The notes beneath the pieces were generated by a model, which had not been told where the DNA came from, made no database searches, and was given only the letters and a program-made list of their open reading frames with translations. Positions 25,748 through 37,700 of a DNA stretch of 64,000 nt are shown here, piece after piece. The stretch is from Streptosporangium violaceochromogenes. GTDB lineage: Bacteria > Actinomycetota > Actinomycetes > Streptosporangiales > Streptosporangiaceae. Each line of letters begins with the position of its first letter. Position 1 is the first letter of the stretch. Position numbers and translations under genes: made by a program. The stretch lies in contig NZ_BNBB01000025.1 of assembly GCF_014654615.1 (NCBI RefSeq), forward strand, positions 23,367 through 87,366, in the 5' to 3' direction.

Positions 25748-28700
25748 GCGTCGTTCCTCCTTGGATCGTCGTGGGCGAGTGGCCTGTCGGGGTCGGCCAC
25801 CGCCGCCTTCAGAACGCCGGTCAGATCGTCGGCGATCCTGTGGATCGTGCTCCGGTCGAACAGGCCGGTGTCGTACTCCAGCAGGCACTCCACCGGCCCG
25901 TCCCCGCGCGGCTCGAAGAAGCTGAGCGTCAGGTCGGCGTTGAGCGCCCCGGTCGGGACCGGCTCGAACGCGCCGCCCGCCTCCTCGGGTTCCGGCAGGC
26001 GCGCCTGCTCGTGATGGACCAGCATCACCCGGGGGGCCGGCAGGCCGAGCTCCCGCGCCACCCGGTCGAACGGGACGTCCTGCCGGTCGAACGCGGCGAG
26101 GTCGGTCTCCCGCACGCGCGCGAGCAGCTCGCGAAAGCCCGGGTCGCCCGAGGTGTCCGTGCGCAGGACGACGGTGTTGAACAGGCAGCCGACCAGGCCG
26201 GTGAGCTCCTCCTCGTCACGGCCGGCGACCAGCGAGGCGATCGGCAGGTCCGTGCCGGCGCCGTACCGGGTGAGCAGAACGGCCAGCGCCGCCTGCATCA
26301 CCATGAACATGCTGGTGCCCGTCCGGGCCGCCAGGCCGTCGATGTCGCGGTGTAGCCGCGGGCCGAGCGTCAGCGGCACGTGGTCGCCGCGCGCGCCGGG
26401 CTCCGCCGGGCGCGGCCGGTCGTACGGCAGCGCCGGGTCGGGCAGCCCGCGCAGCGCCTCCCGCCAGTAGGCGAGCCGGTGCTCGGCGACTTCGCCGAGC
26501 ACCTCTCCGGCCCACACGGTGTAGTCGGCGTAGGTCACCGGCAGGGGCTCCCAGGCCGGGGCGAGCCCCCGCAGCCGCGCCGTGTAGGCGGTGACGAGGT
26601 CGCGGGTCAGCGGCACGACGGACCACTCGTCGACGCCGATGTAGTGCGCCGTCAGCAGCAGCGCCCGGGCTCCGGAGCCGTCGGTGAGCAGCCGGGCCCG
26701 CAGGGGCGGTTGCGCGGTGAGGTCCGGCCGTTCGGCCGCCAGGGCGCGCAGCCCCTCGTCGAGGGCCGCGACCGAGACGGACTCCAGCCTCGCCCGGCCG
26801 GGCTCCTGGAACAGCCGGCCGTCGCGCTCGGCGAAGACCGTGCGCAGCGGCTCGTGGCGGGTGGCGACGTCGGCGAGCGCCGCGCCGAGCGCGCCGGCGT
26901 CCAGCCCGCCGGGCGCGCGCAGCGCGAACGCCATGTCGTAGGCCCGTCCGTGCCCTGCCCGGTACCGCCGCCACTGCCACTCCTGCGGCGGCGCGGCCGG
27001 CAGCCGCGCGGGCCTGCCGGCCGGGCGCGGGCGGGGCCGCGCGCCGCCGCCCGCCCGGTCCACGCGGCCGGCCAGCGCCGCCACCGTGGGCGCGTCGAAC
27101 ACGTCGCGCAGGGTGAGGCCGGTGCCGAACAGCGCGCGGACGCGGCCCAGCAGCCGCATCGCGGACATCGAGTGACCGCCCAGCAGGAAGAAGTTGTCGT
27201 CGATTCCGACCTCGGGCAGGTCGAGGACCTCGGCGAAGAGCCCGGCCAGGGCCCGCTGCCTCCCGGTGAGGGGACGGCCCGCGCCGGTCTGTGCCGCCGG
27301 GGCGGGGGCCGGGAGCGCCCGCCGGTCCAGCTTGCCGTTGGGGGTGAGCGGCAGGGGCCCGTCGAGCACCGTGATCACGGCCGGGACCATGGGAGCCGGA
27401 AGCAGCGCCGCCAGGTGGGCGCGCAGCTCGGCCGGGCCGGGCACGGCGGCGGACCCGTCGCCGCCCGGGACCGCGTAGCCGACGAGCCGGGGCTCCCGTC
27501 CGCTCCGGTCGATCACGACGGCGGCCTGGGAGACCGCCGGGTGGCGGGTCATCGCTCCGGCGATCTCCCCCGGCTCGATCCGGAAGCCGCGGATCTTCAC
27601 CTGGTCGTCGGCTCTGCCGAGGAAGTCGAGGTTCCCGTCGCGGCGCCACCGCGCGCGGTCGCCGGTCCGGTACATTCGCGCGCCCGGCGGGCCGAAGGGG
27701 CAGGCCACGAACCGCTCGGCGGTGAGGCCGGGCCGTCCCAGGTACCCGCGGGCGAGCCCGCGCCCGGCGACGTACAGCTCCCCGGGGACGCCGACCGGCA
27801 CCGGGCGCAGCCGCGCGTCCAGCACGTACACGCGCGTGTTGGGGTCGGGGACGCCGATCGGCACCGCCGCGTCCCAGCCCGGCTCCGCCGGCCACAGCGT
27901 GGAGTTCACCGTCGCCTCGGTCAGCCCGTAGGCCGCCAGCAGCCGCAGCCGCCCGGCCCACCGGGCGATCACGTCCGGCGGCACCGTCTCGGTGCCGACC
28001 AGCACGGTGGCGCCCTCCGGGAGGTCGCAGTCCTCGGGCAGCGCCGCGACCAGCGAGGGCGGCAGGATCGCGTGGGTGACGCGCCGCTCGTTCATGAAGC
28101 CGGTCAGCTCGCGTCCGGGCACCCGGGCCTCGTCGGGGACGAGCACCAGGCATCCGCCGTGGCACAGCGCCATGCACACCTCGAAGACGACCACGTCGAA
28201 GCCGATCGAGGCGAACTGCAGCACCCGGCTGCCGGGGGTGAGGCCCATCCGGTCGACGGCCGTGGCCACCAGGCTGCCGATCCCCTCGTGCGAGACGACC
28301 ACGCCCTTGGGCCGTCCGGTCGACCCGGAGGTGTAGATGACGTAGGCCGCCTGGTCCGGGGAGACCGGGGCGGACGGCCCGCCCGCCGCGGCCCCGATCC
28401 CGGGCCCGTCCTCAGGCCCGCTCTCGGGTCCGCTCTCAGCCTCCCTCTCGGGTCCGGTCTCCGCCGTCCACCGGGCGATCTCGGGGTCGTCGAGCAGCAG
28501 GACGCGCCGGCCCTCCGCCGCCGGGATCTTGCCCGCGACCTGCTCGACGGCCACCACGACCTCCACCCCCGCGTCGTCGAGCATGTACGCCAGGCGATCG
28601 GCGGGGTGGGCCAGGTCCATCGGCAGGAAGGCGGCGCCGAGCACACCGGCGGCGAGCATCACCGCGACCGTCTCCACCGAGCGCGGCACCGCCACCCCGA

Positions 28701-31700
28701 CCACGCTCTCGGCGCGCACCCCGTGCCGGGCCAGCAGCCGCGCCATCCGGCCGGACAGGGCGTCCAGCTCCGCGTAGCGGACCGAGCGCGGCCCGTCCAC
28801 CACCGCGACGGCGCCGGGGCGCTCGCGGGCGTGCCGCCGGAACATCCCGGCGAGGGTCTCCTCGGTCACGGGCCGGTCGGTGGCGTTGAAGCCGGTGAGG
28901 ACCCGCGCGCGCTCACCCGGGGTGAGGACGTCGATCCGGCCGACCGGCAGGAGGGGGTCGGCGGCCACCGCGCCGACCAGCGCGGACAGCCGGTCACCGA
29001 GCCCGGCGACCGTGACCCGGTCGAACAGGTCGGAACGGTACTCGATCACGCAGGCGATCCGGCCGTCGCCCGGGTCCTCGACGAAGTCGAACACCAGGTC
29101 GAACTTGGCGGTGCGCGCCTCGACCGGCTGGGGCAGCACCTCCAGCCCGGCCAGTGCGAAACCGCCGTCGGCGCGGTTGCGGTAGCCGACCATCACCTGG
29201 AACAGCGGGTTGCGGTCGGGCGAACGTGTCGGGTTGAGCTCCTCCACGACGGCCTCGAACGGCACGTCCTGGTGGGAGAAGGCGGCAAGCGCCGTCTTCC
29301 GGACCCGCGCGAGGAGCTCGGCGAAGGTGGGGTCGCCCGACACGTCGGCGCGCAGCACCAGGGTGTTGACGAAGAAACCGACCAGTTCCTCCAGGGCGCC
29401 GTCGGTGCGGCCGGAGATCGGCGCGCCGAGCGGGAGGTCGTCACCGGCGCCGAGGCGGTGCAGCAGCGCGGCGACCACCGCGTGGCACGTCATGAACATG
29501 CTCGCCCCGGCCCGCTGGGCGAGCCGCCGCAGACGCCCGCAGTCGGCCGGGTCCAGCTCGACGACCAGTTCCCCGCCGGACGGGCTCGGCCGCGCGGGGT
29601 GGGGCCGGTCGGCCGGCAGGTCGATCCTCTCGGGCGCTCCGCGAAGGGCCTGAGACCAGTGGGCGAGCTGGCGGGCGGCCAGGCTCTCGGGGTCGGACCG
29701 GTCACCGAGCAGCCGCCGCTGCCAGAGCGTGTAGTCGACGTACTGGACGGGCAGCGGCTCCCACCGGGGGGCGTGCCCGGCACGGCGGGCGGCGTAGGCG
29801 GCCGACAGGTCCCGCAGGAAGGGGCCGTCGGACCACTCGTCGGTGGTGATGTGGTGGAGCAGCAGCGCCACCACGTGCTCCTCGGCGCCGAGCCGTACGA
29901 CGGTGGCGCGCAGGGGCCGCTCGGCGGCCAGGTTGAACGGGCGGCCGACGGCCGCGGCCAGGACGGCCTCCAGTTCCGCCTCGCCGGCGTCGACCACCTC
30001 CACGACGGGGCGGGCCTCGCCGGCCGGCAGGACCTTCTGGAACGGGCGTCCCTCCCGCTCGGCGACGAGGGTGCGCAGGGCCTCGTGCCGCGCCGCCACG
30101 TCGGCCAGCGCGGCGCGCAGCGCCTCGACGTCGAGCCGTCCGCGCAGCCGGACCACGATCGGGAAGTTGTAGAGCGCCGAGGGCCCCTCCAGCTGTTCGA
30201 TCACCCAGAGCCGCTGCTGGGCGAACGACAGCGGCGGCTCGGCGGGGCGGTCGGCGGCCACCGGGGCGGGGCGCCGGCCGGGACCGGAGGCGGCGGCCCG
30301 CGCCGCCAGCTCGGCGACGGTCGGCGCCTCGAACAGGTCGCGGATCGCCAGCTCGACGCCGAGCGCGGCGCGGGCCCTGCTGACCAGCCGGGTGGCCAGC
30401 AGGGAGTGCCCGCCCAGGTCGAAGAAGTCGTCGTCGACGCCGACGCGCTCGGCGCCGAGCAGCTCGGCGAACAGCCCGCACAGCACCCGCTCGCCCGGGG
30501 AGCGAGGCGGCCGTCCGCCGGCCGCGGGGGCGGGAGCGGGGACGGGCAGCGCCCGTACGTCCAGCTTGCCGTTCACGGTCAGCGGCAGCCGGTCCACCGT
30601 CACGAGCGCGGCCGGGACCATGTGGGCGGGCAGCCTCGCCTTCAGCGACCGCCGCAGCTCCGCGGTGAGCCCCCCGGTGTCCGCCGGCTCCCGCCTGGGC
30701 ACGACGTACCCGACCAGGCGCCCCGTGCCGCCCGGCCCGGCGCCGTCGGCGACGACGGCGGCGTGGGAGACCAGGGGGTGCTCTTCGAGCACCGCGCCGA
30801 CCTCGGCGGGCTCGACCCGGTAGCCGCGGATCTTCACCTGGTCGTCGGTACGGCCGAGGAAGTCCAGACCGCCGTCGGGGCGGCGGCGCACGAGGTCCCC
30901 GGTGCGGTACATGCGCGCGCCCGGCTCGGCGGCGAAGGGGTCGGCGACGAAGCGCGCGGCGGTCAGCCCCGGCCGGCGGTGGTAGCCGCGCGCCAGGCCG
31001 ACGCCGCCGATGTGCAGCTCCCCCGGGGCGCCCGGCGCGACCGGACGCAGCGCGGAGTCCAGCACGTAGGCGCGGGTGTTGCGGATCGGCCGCCCCACGG
31101 TGGGCGTCGGACTGTCGGCGGTGGAGGCGCCGAGCGTGTTGATCGTGTACTCGGTGGGACCGTAGAGGTTGTAGCCGAAGGTGCCGGGAGTGTCGCGCAG
31201 CGTGGTCCAGACCGTCTCCGACACCGCCTCGCCGCCGAGCAGCACCAGCGGGGGACGGTGCCCGTCGAGCAGGCCCTCGCCGATGAGGTGGTGGGCGTAG
31301 GTGGGCGTCACGTTGACCACGTCGACGCGCTCGCGGTCGCAGTAGGCCACCAGGGCCTCGGCGTCGCGGCGCAGGTTCTCGTCGCAGACGTGGACCTCGT
31401 GCCCCTCGATCAGCCACAGCAGCTCCTCCCACGACATGTCGAAGGCGAAGGAGACGGTGTGGGCGACGCGCAGCCGCCGCCCGCCGGCGGAGGCGACGGC
31501 CGGGCCGAAGATGGCCTCGCGGTGGTTGAGCAGCATGTTCGTCAGCCCCCTGTAGGGCGTGACGACCCCCTTGGGGCGGCCGGTGGACCCCGAGGTGAAG
31601 ATCACGTACGCCGGGTGCTCCAGCCGGTGCGGAAGGTGGCGCGCGAAGGCCGGGCACTCCTTTCCGGTCGGCTCCCCGGACGGCAGCGCCGCCAGCCGCG

Positions 31701-34700
31701 CGGCGACGGCCGGGTCGTCGAGCAGGAGGCGTTCCACCCCGGTGTCCGGGAGCGTCGCGGCCACCGAGGCGGTGGTCACCACGCACACCGGCGAGGTGTC
31801 GCCGAGCATGAACTCCAGCCGCTCGGCCGGATACTCAAGGTCCAGCGGCAGGTAGGCCGCGCCCGTCCGCAGCACCGCGAACAGCGCCACGACCATGTCG
31901 GCCGAACGGGGCAGCGCGAGGGCGATCACCCGTTCCGGCGCGGCGCCCAGGCTCAGCAGCAGGCGGGCCAGGCGGTTCACGCGGGCGTCGAGCTCGGCGT
32001 AGGTGAGGCGCTCGGCGCCGGAGACCAGGGCCGTCTCGCCGGGGGTGCGCGCCGCCCGCTCGGCGAGCAGCTCGGCGACGGTCACCGGGGGCAGCGGGCG
32101 CCGCGTGGCGTCCCGCTCCTCCTCAAGGCTCCGCCGCTCGCCCGGCAGCGACAGGTCGAGGGCGCCGGTCGGGTCCGGCAGCCCGGTCACCAGGCGTGCG
32201 AGCACCGTGGTGAAGCGTTCGAGCAGCGCCGCGGCGGCGTCCGGCGTGAAGGCGTCGGGCCGGTACGACAGCGTCACGCGCAGCCGGGTGCCCTGGGTGA
32301 CGATGAGGGTCAGCGGGTAGTGGGTGGCGTCGACGCCGGTCACGCCCACGATGCCGTTGCGGCGGGTGAACGCGGTCATCCGCCGTTCGCCGTCGGCGTC
32401 GCGCAGCACGAAGAGCGTGTCGAAGAGCCGGCGGTGGCCGCTCTCGCGCTGGAGTTCGCCCAGGCCCAGATGCTCGTACGGCATCAGCGCCACCCGCTCG
32501 TCCTGAACCCGCCGCAGCAGGTCGATCACCGGTTCGCGGGGGTTGAGGGCGATCCGCACCGGGACGGTGTTGAGGAACATCCCGATGATGCTCTCCACCT
32601 CCGGGACCGCCACGGGCCTGCCCGCCACCGCCGCGCCGAAGACCACGTCGTCCCTGCCGAGCTCGGCCGCCAGGGTGAGTCCCCAGGCGGTGTTGAGCAG
32701 GGTGTTGAGGGTCAGGCCGCTCCGGCGGGCCGCGGCGCGGAACCGGTCGCCCGCGGCCCGGGGCAGGACGGTGTCGAGGTTCAGCGGGATGACCGGGCGC
32801 AGGCCGTCGTCGCCGGGCCGCACCAGCGCCGGCTCGGCCAGGCCCGCGAGGGCGCCGCGCCAGGCCGCGAGCGCCGCGCCCGCGTCCTGCCCCGCGAGCC
32901 ACGCGAGGTAGTCGCGGTAGGAGCCCCGCGCGGGCAGGCCCCGGCCGTCGCCGCCCCGGTCGTAGAGGGTGAACAGCTCCTCCAGGAACAGCCACGCCGA
33001 CCAGCCGTCCCACAGGATCAGATGGTGGCTGATCACCAGCCGGTCGCGGTCGCCGAGCCGGATCAGCAGCAGCCGCATCAAAGGCGGCGCGGACAGGTCG
33101 AACCTGCGGGTCCGGTCCTCGGCCAGCAGCCCGGCCACCCGCCCCTCCTGTTCGCCGGGGGGCAGATGGGACAGGTCGACCTCGCTCAGCGGCGGTGTCA
33201 GGCCGGTTCCGACGAACTGCGCCGGCCGCGGGAGCCCCTCGGCCGTGAAGCCGGCGCGCAGGCTCGGGTTGCGCGCCAGCAGCGTGGCGCAGGCGGCGCG
33301 GAGCCGCCCGGCGTCGACGCGCCGCGCGAACTCGAAGACGTCCTGGGAGGTGTAGACGTCGATCGCGTCCGTGTCGTAGGTCGCGTGGAAGAAGATCCCC
33401 TCCTGGAGCGGGGAGAGCGGCCAGACGTCCTCGACCGGCACGGGACTGACCGCCCGCACGCGGTCGATCTCGGCCTCGGTGAACCGGATCGGCCCGGCCT
33501 CCCCCGGGCCACCGGCGCTCTCCGCCGGCGCGGCCGGGGCGCCTGAGAGCGCCGCCGCCAGCGCGGCCGGGGTACGGTGCGCGAAGACGTCACGGGGGCT
33601 GACCGGCAGGCCCGCCCTGCGGGCGCGGCCGGAGACGGCGATGGAGGAGAGGCTGTCGCCGCCGAGCACGAAGAAGTCGTCGTCCACCCCGGCCTCGACG
33701 CCGAGGACGTCGGTGAAGACGCGGCAGAGCGTCCTCTCCTCCTCGGTGCGCGGCGCCCGCGCCGGACGGTGGGTCACCTCGGGGGCGGGCAGCGCGGCGC
33801 GGTCCACCTTGCCGTTGGGCGTCAGGGGCAGCTCGCCGGTCACCACGACCGCGGCGGGGACCAGGGGTGCCGGCAGCGCCGCGGCCAGCGCGGCGCGCAG
33901 CGCGGCGCCGTCGAGCCGGGCGCCGGGCGCCGGCACCGCGTAGCCGAGCAGGCGGGTCGCGCCACCCGTGCCCCGGGCGACGACGACGGCGCGGGCGACG
34001 CCGGGCTCACCGGCCAGCCGTGCCTCGACCTCGCCGAGTTCGACGCGGTTGCCGTGGATCTTGACCTGGTCGTCGGTCCGGCCCAGGTACTCCAGCGCGC
34101 CGTCCGCGCGCCGCCGTACCAGGTCGCCGGTGCGGTACATGCGCGTGCCGGGCGGGCCGTAGGGGTCGGCGACGAATCGCTCGCAGGTGAGGCCGGGGCG
34201 GCCGTGGTAGCCGAGGGCGAGCTGGTCGCCGGCGATGTGGAGCTCCCCCGGCACGCCGTCGGGGACGGGCCGCAGGCAGGCGTCGAGGATGTGGAGCCGG
34301 GTGTTCCACACCGGCACCCCGAGGGGGACGGTGTCCCCGCCGAGCGGCTCTCGGCCGTCCTGCCAGGTGACCTGGATCGTGGCCTCGGTGGGCCCGTAGC
34401 AGTTGTCCACCGGCACGCCGGTCAGCTCCCGCCAGCGGCGGGCGAGGTCGCGGGGCAGCGCCTCGCCCCCGCAGAAGACCCTGCGCAGGGTCGCCGCCCA
34501 GGTGACCGGCGCCCCGCCCTGGTCTCCGGTCACCTCGTCGGCGCCCAGGAACGCCTGGAGCATCGCGGGAACGGTGTCCAGGACGGTGACGCGGTGCCTT
34601 TGGACGAGATCGGCGAGGTGGGCGGGGTCGAGGTGCCCGCCCTGCTCGGCGAGCACGACGGCGGCGCCCGCGCACAGAGGCCACAGAAGCTGCCAGACGG

Positions 34701-37700
34701 AGGCGTCGAAGCCCGCCGACGCCTGGTGCAGGACGCGGTCGCCCGCGCCCAGCCCGAACCGCTCGTGCGCCCACGCGAAGTGGCCGACGACCGCCCGGTG
34801 GGTGACGACGACGCCCTTGGGCCGGCCGGTCGACCCCGAGGTGTAGATGAGGTAGGCGGGGCCGCCGGGCGCGGGCGGGCGCGGGGCGGCGTCCCCGGAG
34901 GCGCCTCCCACGCCGGCGTTCTCAACACTCCCGATGCTCCCGATGCTCCCGGCGTCCCCGGCGTCCCCGGCGTCCCCGGCGTCGAGGAGAACACGCTCCA
35001 CCCCGTCGACGGCCGGGAGACCGGCCGCCCCCCGGGCCGTGGTGACGACCACGCGGGCGCCGCAGTCGGCGAGCGTGAACGCCAGCCGGTCCGGCGGGTA
35101 GTCGACGTCCATGGGAACGTACGCCGCGCCCGACGTCAGCACCCCGAGCAACGCGACGGCCAGGGCCGCCGAGCGCGGGACCGCCACCGCCACGAAGTCG
35201 CCCGGCCCGACCCCCGCGGCGGCCAGCCGCCGCGCCAGCACCCCGGCCCGGCGGTGCAGTTCGGCGTAGGAGAGGCGCTCCCGGCCGTCGATCAGCGCGA
35301 CGGCGTCCGGCGCCTCGGCGACCCGGGCCGCGAAGGCCGCAGACAGCGTCACCTCGGGGATCGGCCGGTCGGCTCCGGCGAGCCGTACCCGCTCGCGCTC
35401 CCGCGCGGGCAGCACGTCCAGCCGTCCCACCGGGCGGCCGGGCTCGTCGGCCATCGTCTCCAGCAGGTGCGCCAGCCCCTCCACCAGCCGCGCGGCGAGG
35501 CCGGGACCGAACCGCCCGGTGTCGTGGTCGAGCCACAGGTCCAGCTCGGTCCCGGGCACGACGGTCAGGGAGAGCGGGTAGTGGGAGGCGTCGTGGACGT
35601 CGACCCCGGTGATCGCGAAGGCCCCGCCGGGGTCGCGCAGGTCCCCGGTGGCCGGGTAGTTCTCGACGACCACGAGCGTGTCGAACAGCGCCCGACCGTC
35701 CGGACCGGCGAACCCGGCGAGCCGCTGGATCTCGGCCAGCCCGAGGTGCTGGTGGTCGAGCAGGTCCGCCTGCGTCTCCTGCAGCCTCGCCAGCAGGTCC
35801 GCCGGCCGCTCGTCCGGCCGCCAGGACACCCGCACGGGCAGCGTGTTGGCCAGCAGGCCCACCATCGCCTCGACGCCCTCGACGTCGGCCTGGCGGCCCG
35901 AAACGGTGGTGCCGAACACGACGTCGCGCCGGCCGGTGAGGCGCCCGAGCAGCAGCCCCCAGGCGCCCTGGACGACGGTGCTCGGCGTCAGCCCGCGCTC
36001 CCGCGCCCACGCGGTCAGGCGGGCGGTCGGCCCGGCGGCGAGCACGTGGCGCGCCCGCCCGCAGGGCCCGGGGACGGCGGGCCCGGCCCCCGCCACCAGG
36101 GTCGGCTCCTCCAGCCCCCGCAGCGCCCGCCGCCAGGCCGCGCGCGCCGCCTCGTGGTCGCGACCCGCCAGCCAGGAGAAGTACTCCCGGTGGGGAGTGT
36201 CCGCGGCGGAGGGGACGTCCCCGCCGCCGGCGAGGCCGGCCACCAGGTCACGGAGCATGAGCGGCACCGACCAGCCGTCGGCGACCAGGTGGTGCAGCGT
36301 GAGGATCAGCCGGTGGCGGCCGGTGCCGCGCACGAAGGCGCCGCGCAGCAGCGGCGGGGCGGCGAGGTCGAAGCGCCGGGCACGCTCCTCCTCGGCGACG
36401 GCGCGGGCGGCGCGCTCCTCCTCGTCATCGCCGCCGGGCGCGTCGACCTCCCGCCACGGCACGGTCACCCGGCCGGGAACGAACTGCACGACCTCGCCCC
36501 CGGGGCGCTGCCGGAACCCGGCGCGCAGGAGCGGATGCCGCTCCAGCAGGCCCCGCACCGCGCGGTGCAGGGCGCCGTCCGGGGCGCCGTCGACGGCGCC
36601 GGTCAGCTCGACGACCTGCTGGACCGTGTAGACGTCGGAGGCCGCCTCGTCGAAGAGCGCGTGGAAGAACAGCCCCCGCTGCAGCGGGGTGACCGGCAGG
36701 ACGTCCTCCAGGTCTCGGACCGCGGCCTCGATCTCGTCGACCTCCTCCTGGCCGATCGCCACCAGGGGGAAGTCCGAGGGGGTGTGCCCTCCGGCACCGG
36801 GCACGGTCAGGTGCGCGGCCAGCCCCCGCAGCGCGTCGCACCAGGCGGCGGCCAGCGCGGCGACGTCGGAGCGGTCGAGGACCCCCCGGGGCCACGACCA
36901 GGTCGCGCTCAGTTCCGGCCCCGAGGTGCCGTCGCGCACGATCGCGTCGATCTCAAGCGGGCGGGTCAGCGGCATCCGCGGGTCACGGCCGGCCGCAAGC
37001 GGCTCGGCGTCGCCGGCCGGGCACCAGTCCCCGTCCTCGTCCACCCGGAAGCGGCCCAGGTAGTTGAAGAGCACCCTCGGGGCCGGAAGACCCGCGAGCG
37101 TGTCCGAGGTGTCCTCACTCAGGTGGCGGAGCTGCCCGTACCCCAGGCCGGACGAGGGCAGGGCGCGCACCTGCTCCTTGATGCGCTTGAGCGCGCGGCC
37201 CACGGCGGGGCCTCCGGCCAGGAACTCCTCCCAGTCGACGTCGCCGGGGTCGAGCCGGACCGGGAAGACGCTGGTGAACCAGCCCACCGTGCGGGCCAGG
37301 TCGACGGCGCCGTCCGCTCCGCCGTCCACCTCGTCCTGCTCGCGCCCGTGCCCTTCCAGCTCCACCACGAACCCGCCTCCGGCCTCGGGCCCGGCGCCGC
37401 CGGACGGAACGCCGTCGGACAGGGCGCCGCCGGGCGGGAGGGCGGGGTGACGGCGGGCGACGGCGACGGCCAGGGCGGTCAGCAGCACGTCGCCGACCTT
37501 GCCGTGGTAGGCGGCCGGGAGGCCGGTGAGCAGCGGGGCGGTCTGGCCGGCGGGCAGCGAGACCGTCAGCGAGCACAGATTCGCCGCCGTGTCGGTCCCC
37601 GGGTCCACCGGCCGGAGGCCCAGGGCGGGGGTGGGGGCGTCCAGCACCCGCCGCCAGGTCTCCAGCTCGGCCCGCCGGGACGCGCCGCGCGCGTCCGCGG

